Positions 47,992 to 58,719 of a stretch of 64,000 nucleotides of DNA are shown here, one piece after another. The stretch covers positions 62,001-126,000 of the forward strand of contig NZ_CP021111.1 of the NCBI RefSeq assembly GCF_002119665.1, given 5' to 3'. The first letter of the stretch is position 1; every line of letters starts with the position of its first letter. The notes beneath the pieces were generated by a model. That model was not told the DNA's origin. It saw nothing but the letters and a program-made list of their open reading frames with translations, and ran no database searches. The translations under genes were made by a program, and so were the position numbers. Source of the DNA: Bordetella genomosp. 13 (GTDB taxonomy: Bacteria; Pseudomonadota; Gammaproteobacteria; Burkholderiales; Burkholderiaceae_B).

Positions 47992-48863
47992 GCTCCGAAG
48001 ATCTTGTCGCTGTCGTAGCGGTGAAAGCCCGCGCCGCTCTTGCGGCCCAGGCGCCTGGCGCCGATCATGCGTTTCACCAGCGGCGGGCAGGCCGCGCGCG
48101 GTTCGTGCGTGCTGCCGTGCAGGGCCTCGCACAGCAGCTTCTGCGTGTCCATGCCCACCATGTCCAGCAGTTCCAGCGGTCCCAGCGGATAGCCCAGCGC
48201 GGTCTTCACGGCGGTATCGATGTCGGCCGGCTCCGCCACGCCCTGATCCACCAGATTGATGACGTCGTTGTGCCAGGGCACCAGGAAGTAGTTCAGGATG
48301 AACCCCGGGGTGTCGCGCGTCAGCACCGGCTTCTGCCCCAGCGCCTCGCAGAACGCCCAGGCCTGGCGCAGCGTGTCCTCGGTGGTGCTCAGGCCCGGCG
48401 ACATCTCCACCAGCTTCATCAGCTGCGCCGGCAGGCAGAAATGCATGCCCACCACATTGCCATCGCGGCCGCTGCCGCCCGCGATCTCGGTGATGGACAG
48501 CGTGGACGTGTTCGATGCGAACAGCGTGTGCGGGCCGCAGATCCTGTCCAGCTTGCCGAACAGCTCGTGCTTGACGCGTATGTCCTCGAACACGGCCTCG
48601 ATGACGATGTCGCAGTCGGCGAGTGATTCGAGGCTGTCGCTGACGTGCCAGTTGGCCAGGATGGCTTCGTCCTGGCCGGGCGCCAGCTTGCCGCGCTCCA
48701 CGGACTTGCGCAGGAAGGCCGCGGCCTGCTTGCGGCCCTGTTCCAGCAGGTCGGCGCGAGTGTCGTAGACGCGCAGCTTGAAACCGGCGCGGGCCACCAC
48801 GATGGCGATGCCCGTGCCCATGGTGCCGCATCCGACGACGCCGACGGTCTTGATGTTGGTCAT
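47988..48863 (-). CDS. 3-hydroxyacyl-CoA dehydrogenase
   Basis: A 291-residue NAD-dependent dehydrogenase of the HBD/PaaH type. VGVVGCGTMGTGIAIVVA (about 7-24) binds NAD. SNTSTLSI and the catalytic His in VGMHFCLPAQLMKLVEM (about 141-145) follow, and the C-terminal domain has DTPGFILNYFLVP and GYPLGPLELLDMVGMD. It is four bases from the acyl-CoA dehydrogenase gene upstream. It oxidises a 3-hydroxyacyl-CoA to 3-ketoacyl-CoA in the ring or side-chain pathway. Confidence 0.92.
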   Translation of the reverse strand: MTNIKTVGVVGCGTMGTGIAIVVARAGFKLRVYDTRADLLEQGRKQAAAFLRKSVERGKLAPGQDEAILANWHVSDSLESLADCDIVIEAVFEDIRVKHELFGKLDRICGPHTLFASNTSTLSITEIAGGSGRDGNVVGMHFCLPAQLMKLVEMSPGLSTTEDTLRQAWAFCEALGQKPVLTRDTPGFILNYFLVPWHNDVINLVDQGVAEPADIDTAVKTALGYPLGPLELLDMVGMDTQKLLCEALHGSTHEPRAACPPLVKRMIGARRLGRKSGAGFHRYDSDKIFGA

Positions 48864-48867
48864 GGAT

Positions 48868-50037
48868 TCATTCCTTGTTCAGAAAGCTGCGGCCGATCAG
48901 CTGGCGGTGGATCTGGTTGGTGCCTTCCCAGATCTGCGTGATCTTGGCGTCGCGCATCAGGCGCTCGGCACGGTAGTCCTTGCAGTAGCCGTAGCCGCCC
49001 AGCAGTTGCACGGCCTCGGTGCTCATGCGCATGGCAAGATCGGTGGCCCGCAGCTTCAGGATGGACGCCTCGATGCCGATGTCCTCCGCCTGCGCGTCCA
49101 CCATGCCGGCGACCCGCCACAGCCACGATTCGCAGGTGGCCAGTTCCGCCGCCAGATCCGCCACCATGAACTGCACGCCCTGGAATTCCAGTACGCGGCG
49201 CTTGAACTGGCGGCGCTCGTTGATGTACGCGATGGCGTCCTCGAAGGCCGCGCGGGCGATGCCCAGCGCATGCGCGGCCACGCTGGGACGAGAGCGGTTC
49301 AGCGAAGTCAGCAGGATGCGCAGGCCATCACCAGGCTCGCACAGCAGGTTGGCGCGCGGGATGCGGCAGTTCTCGAACGACAGCGTGGCCGTGCTGGAAG
49401 CGCGCGTGCCCATCTTGTCTTCCACCCCGACCACGGAGAGGCCGGGCGCGCCCTTCTCGACCACCACCGCGCTGATGGCCCGCTTGGGATCGTCGATGCC
49501 GGCCCACTTGCCGAACAGCAGGTAGACGTCGGCCACGTCGCCGTTGGTGATGAAGGTCTTCTGTCCGTTGATGACGATCTCGTCGCCCTGCTCCTCGAAG
49601 CGGGTGCGCATGCCGGTGGCGTCGGAGCCCGCCGAGGGTTCGGTGATGACCAGCGAGGCCAGGCCGCCCTGCACGATGACGGGCAGAAGCCGTGCCTTCT
49701 GGGCCTCGTTGCCGAACTCGATGACCGGCTTGATGGCGTGGAAGTTGGTGGCCCACACGATGCCGGTGGAGGCGCACGCCGCCGAGATCTCGCGCACGCA
49801 GGCCAGGTAGCACGAATAGGACAGCGGCGATCCGCCATACGCTTCCGGGATGAACATGGCGTTCAGGCCCAGGGCGTTGATGTCCGCCACGTTGTCCCAC
49901 GGGAACTCGCCGCTGCGGTCCAGTTCCGCCGCGCGCGGCGCGATGCGGTCCCGCGCCAGCGCGCGCACCGACTCGATCAGCATGGACTCCTCTTCGCTCC
50001 AGGGCAGCGAGGCATCCAGGCGTTGCAGCACGTTCAT
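48868..50037 (-). CDS. Acyl-CoA dehydrogenase (AliB-like)
   Basis: A 389-residue FAD enzyme. VITEPSAGSDATGM, KTFITNGDVAD and RRQFKRRVLEFQGVQFMVA are the usual loops. The C-terminal IWEGTNQIHRQLIGR (about 369-383) has the standard catalytic Glu. It lies next to a CoA ligase, hydratase, SDR and BadI-like hydrolase. It may introduce the ring double bond, as AliB does in cyclohexanecarboxylate breakdown; an ordinary straight-chain substrate cannot be excluded. Confidence 0.88.
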   Translation of the reverse strand: MNVLQRLDASLPWSEEESMLIESVRALARDRIAPRAAELDRSGEFPWDNVADINALGLNAMFIPEAYGGSPLSYSCYLACVREISAACASTGIVWATNFHAIKPVIEFGNEAQKARLLPVIVQGGLASLVITEPSAGSDATGMRTRFEEQGDEIVINGQKTFITNGDVADVYLLFGKWAGIDDPKRAISAVVVEKGAPGLSVVGVEDKMGTRASSTATLSFENCRIPRANLLCEPGDGLRILLTSLNRSRPSVAAHALGIARAAFEDAIAYINERRQFKRRVLEFQGVQFMVADLAAELATCESWLWRVAGMVDAQAEDIGIEASILKLRATDLAMRMSTEAVQLLGGYGYCKDYRAERLMRDAKITQIWEGTNQIHRQLIGRSFLNKE

Positions 50038-50069
50038 CGGTCACTCCTTGTCTGCTTGCGGACGGCGGC

Positions 50070-50816
50070 CTACACCACCAGGCTCTGCCCGCCGTCCAGG
50101 TAAATGGTCTCGCCCGTCAGGAAGCGCGAGCGCAGCGCGAACAGCGACGTCACCATGTCGGCCACCTCGGCGGCCTGCGCGGGACTGCGGCGCGGGATGC
50201 GCTTCTGCAGGTGCTGGGCCAGTGGCCCGCTGGTCATGAAGTCGTGGTTCAGGTCGGTGAGGACGTAGCCGGGCGCGAGGTTGATCACCTGGATGTCGTC
50301 GGCCGCCCATTCCACCGCCAGGCAGCGCGTGATCGCGCCCACCGCGGCCTTCGACGCGCAATAGGCGGTGTTCTTCTTCACGCCGAGCTTGTCGTAGAAC
50401 GAGCCCATGTTCAGCACCAGGCCGCCGCCGTTGGCCTGCAGCAGCGGATACGCGGCCTGGCTGACCATCAGCACCGAGGTGGCGTTGGCGTGCATCAGCG
50501 CGTTGAAGTCGGCGGGATCCAGCGTGGCCGCGGCGCCGTCGGTATGCTGGCCGGCGTTGTTCACCAGGCCGGCGATGCGGCCGCCGCAGCGCTCCGCGAC
50601 CGTGGCCAGCGCCGTGGCGATCTGCGCGGCCTCGCCCACGTCGCAGGCCACCGCATGCCAGCGGGCCCGCAGCTCGGACGGCACGTCGGCCACGGCGGGC
50701 ATCTGGCCCGACCGCGACAGGCAGGCCACGTGAAAGCCGGCGCGGGCCAGCGAGACGGCGATCTCCGCGCCGATGCCGCGGCTGGCGCCGGTGACGACGA
50801 TGGTGGGTGGGGTCAT
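50070..50816 (-). CDS. Short-chain dehydrogenase/reductase (BadH-like)
   Basis: A 248-residue SDR. IVVTGASRGIGAEIAV (about 6-21) binds the cofactor; LVNNAGQHTDG and the catalytic tyrosine motif TAYCASKAAVGAI (Tyr/Lys) are clear, and it ends ETIYLDGGQSLVV. Only two bases separate it from the enoyl-CoA hydratase gene, so it likely acts on the hydratase product, a ring 2-hydroxyacyl-CoA, as BadH does. Other alcohols are possible. Confidence 0.87.
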   Translation of the reverse strand: MTPPTIVVTGASRGIGAEIAVSLARAGFHVACLSRSGQMPAVADVPSELRARWHAVACDVGEAAQIATALATVAERCGGRIAGLVNNAGQHTDGAAATLDPADFNALMHANATSVLMVSQAAYPLLQANGGGLVLNMGSFYDKLGVKKNTAYCASKAAVGAITRCLAVEWAADDIQVINLAPGYVLTDLNHDFMTSGPLAQHLQKRIPRRSPAQAAEVADMVTSLFALRSRFLTGETIYLDGGQSLVV

Positions 50817-50818
50817 GG

Positions 50819-51589
<771 letters not shown>

Positions 51590-51596
51590 GGTCGTC

Positions 51597-53273
51597 TCAT
51601 CCGGCGTGGGTCGCCGCGCCGGTCCAGCGCACGGGGATGGGTTCGATGCGTTCCTCCTTCACCCACTGCACCAGTCCGCGCTTCAGGATCTTGCCGCTGG
51701 CCGTCATGGGAAAGCTGTCCAGGCGGATGAAGTATTCGGGCATGTCGTACTTCGACAGGCCGACCTCGTGCAGGTGGCGCAGGATGTCGTCTGCCCCCGG
51801 CTCGCTGCCGGGCTGCGGGATGATGGCCAGGCACACCTTCTCGCCCAGGCGCTCGTCCGGCACCGCGAAGGCGGCCGCCTTCAGCACGTCGGGATGGCGA
51901 TGGGCCAGGTCTTCGATGCGCGCGGGATGGATGTTGTGTCCGCCGCGGATGATCAGGTCCTTCTTGCGGCCCACGATGCGGATGCGTCCATCGCCATCCA
52001 TCACGCCCAGGTCGCCGCTCATGAACCAGCCCGAGGCGTTGAACGAGGCCTCGGTCGCTTCCTGGTTGCCGTAGTAGCCCAGCATCAGCAGCCCGCCGCG
52101 GCCGCCGATCTCGCCCACTTCTCCGGGGTCGGCCTCGGCGTCCGGATCGTCCTGCTTCCACAGGCGGATCTCGTAGCCGTGGCATGCGCGTCCGCAGGTG
52201 GCGACGATGGCCTGGGGCGGGTCGTCGGGCAGCGTGTACTGGTGCGAGCCGTTCTCGGTCATGCCGTAGATGTTCTGCGGTGTGATGCCGATGCGCACGA
52301 ACTGTTCGGCCAGCTCCTGCGGAATGGCCGAGCCCGCCATGTAGAACGAGCGCACCTCGCCCAGCGACGTCAGTCCGCGGCGGCGCATCTCGGCCAGCAA
52401 GTCCATGGCGTGCGTGGGCACGCCCATGACGTAGCTCGCCTTGCATTCCAGCAGCCAGTCCAGCGGATGCCAGCCGGCTTCCGCGTCGTGCAGCACCAGT
52501 TCCATGCCGGCCACCAGCATCTGTTCCAGCGCCACCGTGCCGATGTGATGGCTCATCGGGCTGTAGGTGAGCGCGATGGTCTCGTGGGTGTGATGCCAGT
52601 CGCGCACCAGCGCGCGGCCGTTGGCCAGCAGGGTGTTGTCGCTGTGCATGACGCCCTTGGGCACGCCCGTGGTGCCCGAGGTGAAGGCCAGGTAGGTGAT
52701 CTTGTCGGGACTCAGCACGGGCGTGCCGCGAACGGCCGGCAGGTCCGCCGCGCGCGGAAACGGTTGGGCGCGCGCTGGCAGCGGCCGGTCTGCGCGCGGC
52801 AGCGCGTACAGGCACTTCAGCGTGTCGATCTCGGCGGCCCGTTCGAAGACGTCGTGCCGGTCGGCGTCGGCGCCATAGCCTTGCGTGGCGAACAGGGCGC
52901 GGCAGCGCATGCGCTGCGCCAGTTCGATGACCTCGGCGACCGTGTAGTTCTGGTGCAGCGACGGGCAGAAGACATATCCGCCGCGCGAACACGCCAGGAA
53001 CAGGATCACGGTCTCGACCCTGCTGGGCAGCCAGGCCGCGACGCGGTCGGCGGGACGAAGCCCCGCGCGGTGCAAGGCCTCGGCCACGCTGTCGGCATGC
53101 TGCAGCAGTTCGCGCCAGCGCAGGCGTCGATGGGCATCGCGCACCGCATAGGCCTCGGGCCGCTCGCGCGCATGATGGCGCGCCAGCGTGTACAGCGTGT
53201 CCTGTTGCCAGATCCCGGCCAGGTAATGCTGCCGGGCGGCCTGGGGATCGTGCAGCGTCAATAGCGTGTTCAT
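51597..53273 (-). CDS. AMP-dependent acid:CoA ligase (AliA-like)
   Basis: A 558-residue ligase. The P-loop is AFTSGTTGVPKGVMHSDN (about 196-213), then NIYGMTENGSHQYTLP, GWFMSGDLGVMDGDG, the hinge GRKKDLIIRGGHNI, and the catalytic lysine in MTASGKILKR near the C-terminus. The general layout matches cyclohexanecarboxylate-CoA ligase and related benzoate/cyclohexane acid ligases. It is the second ligase of the island. The acid itself is unknown. Confidence 0.88.
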   Translation of the reverse strand: MNTLLTLHDPQAARQHYLAGIWQQDTLYTLARHHARERPEAYAVRDAHRRLRWRELLQHADSVAEALHRAGLRPADRVAAWLPSRVETVILFLACSRGGYVFCPSLHQNYTVAEVIELAQRMRCRALFATQGYGADADRHDVFERAAEIDTLKCLYALPRADRPLPARAQPFPRAADLPAVRGTPVLSPDKITYLAFTSGTTGVPKGVMHSDNTLLANGRALVRDWHHTHETIALTYSPMSHHIGTVALEQMLVAGMELVLHDAEAGWHPLDWLLECKASYVMGVPTHAMDLLAEMRRRGLTSLGEVRSFYMAGSAIPQELAEQFVRIGITPQNIYGMTENGSHQYTLPDDPPQAIVATCGRACHGYEIRLWKQDDPDAEADPGEVGEIGGRGGLLMLGYYGNQEATEASFNASGWFMSGDLGVMDGDGRIRIVGRKKDLIIRGGHNIHPARIEDLAHRHPDVLKAAAFAVPDERLGEKVCLAIIPQPGSEPGADDILRHLHEVGLSKYDMPEYFIRLDSFPMTASGKILKRGLVQWVKEERIEPIPVRWTGAATHAG

Positions 53274-53300
53274 TGCCTTCCTCCTACCCGCGCGATCGGC

Positions 53301-54080
53301 TCAGTGGCCGAACTTGCTGGCGTCCGGCTTGCGCTTCTCGGCGAAGGCGGCGGCCAGTTCATCGTGTTCCGCGCTGTCCAGGTAGCCGCGCAGCAGCAGG
53401 TCGTGCGCCATGCGCGACAATCCTCCCACGCCGCCGTGGCGGGCGTTGAACGCGGCCTTGATCGAGGCCAGCGCGAAGGCGCCGCGGTCGGCGATGGTCA
53501 GCGCATACTCCATGGTGGCCTGGCGCAGCTCGGCCGCGGGCACCACCTGGTTGATGAGGCCCATCTCCATCGCCTCCTGCGGCGAGATCTTGGGATTGGC
53601 ATACCAGATGTGCTTGGCGCGCTTCTTGCCCACCAGGTCTTCCAGGTACCAGGTGCCGTAGCCGGCGTCGAAACTGCCGACCATGGGGCCCACCTGGCGG
53701 AACATGGCCTTGTCCGAGGCGATGGTCACGTCGCACACCATCTGCAGCACGTTGCCGCCGCCGACGGCGTAGCCGTTCACCGACGCGATCACGGGCTTCT
53801 GCAGGCGGTCGATGCTTTCGTACATCTCCAGCGTGGGCAGCACGCCCGCGTACAGCGTGCTGTCCTGCATGCCGTCCTTGCGGCCGCCCAGGCAGAAGAA
53901 GCGGTCGCCCGCGCCCGTCAGCACCAGCACACGGGTGCGCGTCTCGCGCCGCACCTCGTTGATGCAGTCGCGGATCTCGTGGCACATGGTCTCGGTGAAC
54001 ATGTTGCCGTCGTCGGGCCGGTTCAGCGTCAGCACGCCCACCGGGCCGTGCTCTTCGTACAGAATCTCCTGGAATGCCAT
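53301..54080 (-). CDS. Ring-opening crotonase-fold hydrolase (BadI/MenB-like)
   Basis: A 259-residue crotonase of the MenB/BadI group. FFCLGGRKDG is the CoA loop, NGYAVGGGNVLQMVCDVTIA replaces the glutamate-bearing hydratase motif, and the block QVGPMVGSFDAGYGTWYLED with GKKRAKHIWY is diagnostic of BadI/MenB. BadI hydrates and opens the 2-ketocyclohexanecarboxyl-CoA ring to give pimeloyl-CoA. AAGGA precedes the ATG at 54080; an ATG 108 bases earlier is in the upstream gene. It is the strongest single clue that the operon breaks a carbocycle. Confidence 0.85.
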   Translation of the reverse strand: MAFQEILYEEHGPVGVLTLNRPDDGNMFTETMCHEIRDCINEVRRETRTRVLVLTGAGDRFFCLGGRKDGMQDSTLYAGVLPTLEMYESIDRLQKPVIASVNGYAVGGGNVLQMVCDVTIASDKAMFRQVGPMVGSFDAGYGTWYLEDLVGKKRAKHIWYANPKISPQEAMEMGLINQVVPAAELRQATMEYALTIADRGAFALASIKAAFNARHGGVGGLSRMAHDLLLRGYLDSAEHDELAAAFAEKRKPDASKFGH

Positions 54081-54115
54081 GGTGTGTCCTTGGTCTGCGG
54101 TGTCGAAAGTCGGGT

Positions 54116-55348
54116 TCAGATCACGCCTTGCCGGCGCAGCGTGTCGATGCGAGGCTGGGCATAGCCCAGCCAGTCCCGCAGCACGCAATCGGTGTCCTCT
54201 CCCAGCGAGGGCGGCGATTTGCGGTGTATGTGCTGCGAGCCGTCGAAGCCGATGCCCAGCCCCACTTGCGGGATGGGGCCTTCGGCTGCGTCCACGCGGT
54301 ACAGCAGTTCCTTCTGAAGCAGGTCGGGATCCTGGGCCACCTGGTCCAGGCGATTGATGGGACCGGCCGGAATGCGGTGCTGCGCGAACAGCGCCAGCCA
54401 GTGCTCGCGCGGCTGCGTGGCCAGCAGCGCGGCAATGCGCGCGACGATCTCGGCGCGGTGCTCGCGGCGGTCCTGGTTGGTGGCGTACTCAGGCCGCAAT
54501 CCCATGTCGGGATCGCCCACGGCCTTCCAGAAGCGCTGCCAGATGCGGTCGTTGCCTAGTCCCAGCGACAGCGGGTCGTCGGCGGTGTCGAACACCTGGT
54601 AGATGGCGATGACCGAATCCCGGCCGCCCGAGCGCCGCGCCAGTTCGCCGGCGCCCAGGTAGGGCAGCAGCCGCGGCGCCACGAAGCGCGTCATGCTCGA
54701 CTGCATCGAGATGTCGATGTGCGTGCCCTGTCCCGTCCTTGCGCGCGCCACGTAGGCGGCCAGCACGGCCAGCGCCAGATCCTGGCCCGCCAGCAGGTCC
54801 GCGGCCGGCGTGCCCACCTTCTGCGGCGCCGAGTCCGGCTCGCCGGTCAGGTCCATGATGCCCGCGTAGCCTTCCGCGATGAGGTCGTAGCATGGCGACT
54901 CGCTGCGCATGCCGGTCAGGCCGAAGCCCGTCAGCGATGCGTGGATCAGGCGCGGATGACGGTCGCGCAGGCTGGCGTAGTCCAGTCCCAGCTTGCGCTG
55001 CGTGCCCGGCACCATGTTGAGCACCAGCACGTCGCAGTGCTCCAGCAGCGCGTCGAACACCTCGCGGCCTTCCGGCGCGGTCACGTCCAGCGTCAGCCCA
55101 TGCTTGTTGCGATTGACGCTCAGGTACCAGAGCGATACGCCATGCAGGAACGGCGGCCCCCATGCGCGCGTGTCGTCGCCCACGCCGGGCTTCTCCACCT
55201 TCAGCACCGTCGCCCCCAGGTCGGCCAGCAGCTGCGTGGCATATGGCCCGGCGATCGACGTAGTCAGGTCGAGTACGCGCAGCGACGAAAGCAGCGTCAG
55301 CCCGCCTGTGCGCACGTCGACGTGCGGTAGCGATTCGAGTGGTGTCAT
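54116..55348 (-). CDS. CaiB/BaiF-family (class III) CoA-transferase
   Basis: A 410-residue family III CoA-transferase. SLRVLDLTTSIAGPYATQLLADLGA begins the fold; VKVEKPGVGDDTRAWGPPF and NRNKHGLTLDV follow, and the catalytic aspartate is in SPCYDLIAEGYAG (about residue 179). First gene of the long operon, 36 bases before the BadI-like gene. It may move CoA from a product such as succinyl-CoA to the incoming acid. The start at 55348 is the first ATG after an in-frame stop; no strong ribosome site is visible. Confidence 0.87.
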   Translation of the reverse strand: MTPLESLPHVDVRTGGLTLLSSLRVLDLTTSIAGPYATQLLADLGATVLKVEKPGVGDDTRAWGPPFLHGVSLWYLSVNRNKHGLTLDVTAPEGREVFDALLEHCDVLVLNMVPGTQRKLGLDYASLRDRHPRLIHASLTGFGLTGMRSESPCYDLIAEGYAGIMDLTGEPDSAPQKVGTPAADLLAGQDLALAVLAAYVARARTGQGTHIDISMQSSMTRFVAPRLLPYLGAGELARRSGGRDSVIAIYQVFDTADDPLSLGLGNDRIWQRFWKAVGDPDMGLRPEYATNQDRREHRAEIVARIAALLATQPREHWLALFAQHRIPAGPINRLDQVAQDPDLLQKELLYRVDAAEGPIPQVGLGIGFDGSQHIHRKSPPSLGEDTDCVLRDWLGYAQPRIDTLRRQGVI

Positions 55349-55386
55349 CGGTCATCCATGGCGAACGTCTCCCTGGATGGGTCAAT

Positions 55387-55402
55387 TGCAAGATCTATGC
55401 CA
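55387..55402 (-). promoter_or_regulatory. Sigma-54 promoter of the 11-gene BadI-type operon
   Basis: The minus-strand sequence TGGCATAGATCTTGCA has GG-N10-GC spacing and matches the ligase-operon promoter in all but two bases. It lies 39 bases upstream of the CoA-transferase start. It is divergent from the enhancer-binding protein gene. Confidence 0.86.
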
Positions 55403-55442
55403 TGGGCATTTCACGGGACGCGCACGGGGAAGACCAGTGCCG

Positions 55443-55461
55443 CGGTGCACGGCGGAAGACA
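55443..55461. promoter_or_regulatory. Degenerate third copy of the enhancer dyad
   Basis: On the minus strand TGTCTTCCGCCGTGCACCG resembles the 18-bp dyad with one inserted base and three mismatches. It lies about 40 bases upstream of the sigma-54 promoter. It is a weak match. Confidence 0.3.
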
Positions 55462-55522
55462 TCCCGTGTCTGCCACGCGTACACTTTCCCGAAAGACACA
55501 CAACAATGCAGGAGACACTTGC

Positions 55523-57205
55523 ATGGAAAACGATGTAAGGGGTGTGGCGGTACTGGACACCAACGGCGATGTGCGTTTTACCTCGGGGATCGGTGCGGAT
55601 CCCGTGTTGCTGAAGGACCTCTCGCGGCGCTGGTGCGCCCGGGCCGTGCGGCCGGTACCGCCGCTGTTCGCACTAGAGCACCTGGACGAGCCTTTGAGCG
55701 TGTTCAGCACGACGCTGCAGGACAGCGTGTGCTTCCTGGTGTACCAGCACGAGGCGGGCGACCCGTTGTTCGAGTTCGTGGGCAGCGTGGACTTCGCAGG
55801 AGACATCCTGCGTCACTTCATCACCAATCCGTATGGCGCCATCACTGTGGTCGATACGGAAGGCACGCTGCGCTACCTCAGTCCGGTGCACGAGAAGTTC
55901 TTCAACCTGTCGCGCGGCGGCGGCGTGGGCAGGCCGGCGCGCGAGGTCATCGAGAACAGCCGCCTGGACAGCGTGCTGCGCAGCGGCAAGGCCGAGATAG
56001 GCCAGACGCAGGAGATGCACGGCACCACGCGCGTGGTCAGCCGCACTCCCATCTTCAACCGCCAGCGCCGCGTGGTCGGCGCCATCGGGCAGGTGATGTT
56101 CAAGAGCCCCGATGCCATGCAGAAGATGAGCGAGGAGATCTCGCGGCTGCGCAAAGAGGTCGACTTCTACAAGCGCGAGCTGTCGGGCCTGGAGCGGCAG
56201 AGCAGGGGGCTGGAATCCATCGTGGGCGCCAGCGAGCCCGTCACCCGGCTGAAGGAGCAGATCATCAAGATCGCGCCGCTGGACGTGCCCGTGCTGCTGC
56301 TGGGCGAGAGCGGCGTGGGCAAGGACATGGTGGCGCATGCCATCCACATGCTGAGTCCGCGTGCGCGCGATCCCATGGTTGTCATCAATGCCGCGGCCCT
56401 GCCCGTGTCGCTGGTGGAAAGCGAGCTGTTCGGCTACGAGGGCGGCGCCTTCACGGGCGCCGAGCGCAAGGGCCGGCGCGGCAAGTTCGAGCAGGCCGAC
56501 CGCGGCACGCTGTTCCTGGACGAGATCGGCGACATGCCGCTCGAGATACAGGTGAAGCTGCTGCGCACGCTGCAGGACGGCTCGTTCCAGCGCGTGGGCG
56601 GCGATGCATTGCGGCGTTCCGACTTCCGCCTGATCTCGGCCAGTAATCGCAATTTCAACAGCATGATCGAGAAGGGCAGCTTCCGCCTCGATCTCTTTTA
56701 TCGCATCAGCGCCGTCACGCTGCGCGTGCCGTCGCTGCGAGATCGACTGGAAGACATTCCCGATCTGGCTGCCACCTTTCTGAAGCAGTTCGCCGACCGG
56801 CACGGCAAGGCCGTGAAAGAAATCGAGCCCGCGGCGGTGCGCTTCCTGCAGTCCCTGCCGTGGCCCGGCAACGTGCGGCAACTGCAGCACGCGGTCGAGC
56901 GGGCCGCCATCTTCTGCGAAGGCGAGGCGATACGCGTGGCCGACTTCGAGATGGCCGGCGACATCCAGAGCTCGTACCACCTGGACTCCGCCAGCGTCGC
57001 GGGCCGTCCCGCGCTGCCTGCGCGCGCGGCGCAGTCCGACCTGCCCATGAAGGCGGTGAAGGATCGCATGGAGGCCGAACTGATCGCCGACGTCATGCAG
57101 CGATACCAGGGCAACAAGAAGAAGGCCGCCGAAGTCCTGGGCATTTCGCGCTCGTACCTGTACAAGCGGCTGGCCGAGATGGAGCGCGGCGGCGAGTCTG
57201 ATTGA
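55523..57205 (+). CDS. Sigma-54-dependent enhancer-binding regulator with PAS domain
   Basis: A 560-residue NtrC-family activator. An N-terminal region including a PAS-like domain (about 95-215, ITVVDTEGTLRYLSPV) replaces the receiver domain, so it probably senses a ligand directly. The AAA+ domain has Walker A GESGVGKD (261-268), GAFTGA (308-313), Walker B TLFLDEIGDM and WPGNVRQL. A Fis-type helix-turn-helix (KKKAAEVLGISRSYLYKRL, about 532-550) ends it. AGGAG precedes the ATG. It is divergent from the BadI-type operon and is the only sigma-54 activator in the window. It is the natural regulator of the five -24/-12 promoters. Confidence 0.93.
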   Translation: MENDVRGVAVLDTNGDVRFTSGIGADPVLLKDLSRRWCARAVRPVPPLFALEHLDEPLSVFSTTLQDSVCFLVYQHEAGDPLFEFVGSVDFAGDILRHFITNPYGAITVVDTEGTLRYLSPVHEKFFNLSRGGGVGRPAREVIENSRLDSVLRSGKAEIGQTQEMHGTTRVVSRTPIFNRQRRVVGAIGQVMFKSPDAMQKMSEEISRLRKEVDFYKRELSGLERQSRGLESIVGASEPVTRLKEQIIKIAPLDVPVLLLGESGVGKDMVAHAIHMLSPRARDPMVVINAAALPVSLVESELFGYEGGAFTGAERKGRRGKFEQADRGTLFLDEIGDMPLEIQVKLLRTLQDGSFQRVGGDALRRSDFRLISASNRNFNSMIEKGSFRLDLFYRISAVTLRVPSLRDRLEDIPDLAATFLKQFADRHGKAVKEIEPAAVRFLQSLPWPGNVRQLQHAVERAAIFCEGEAIRVADFEMAGDIQSSYHLDSASVAGRPALPARAAQSDLPMKAVKDRMEAELIADVMQRYQGNKKKAAEVLGISRSYLYKRLAEMERGGESD

Positions 57206-57225
57206 CGGCGGGCGGCAAAACGAAA

Positions 57226-57252
57226 GGGGCGGCGTGATGTGCACGCCGCCCC
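57226..57252. terminator. Terminator between the regulator gene and argD
   Basis: GGGGCGGCGTG (57226-57236) and CACGCCGCCCC (57242-57252) form a perfect 11-bp stem with a 5-base loop, followed by GTTCTT on the plus strand and preceded by A-rich GCAAAACGAAA, which reads as a T-run on the minus strand. It can serve both convergent genes. Confidence 0.85.
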
Positions 57253-57298
57253 GTTCTTGCCGATCAGTCCCGGCAGTGGCGCCGGGCCGCCGCGCCCG

Positions 57299-58486
<1,188 letters not shown>

Positions 58487-58719
58487 GAGCGGTTCCTGGC
58501 GATGGGAAAACAGGGGAAAACTCGAAATGTAGCACTGGCGGGCTGACGGAGCGTGACGGGTTTCCCGCGGCCCGCGGCGGCGCCGAAACGATGCGTCGCC
58601 GGTCACGGTAAAGCCATCCCTTGCGAGCGTCTGCGCAACGGCACGGAATTTGCTTTCTATATTTTGGAAAGCCTCCATTCACTGCATATCGCTGTCATCC
58701 CTCTGTCACCTCATCCGCC

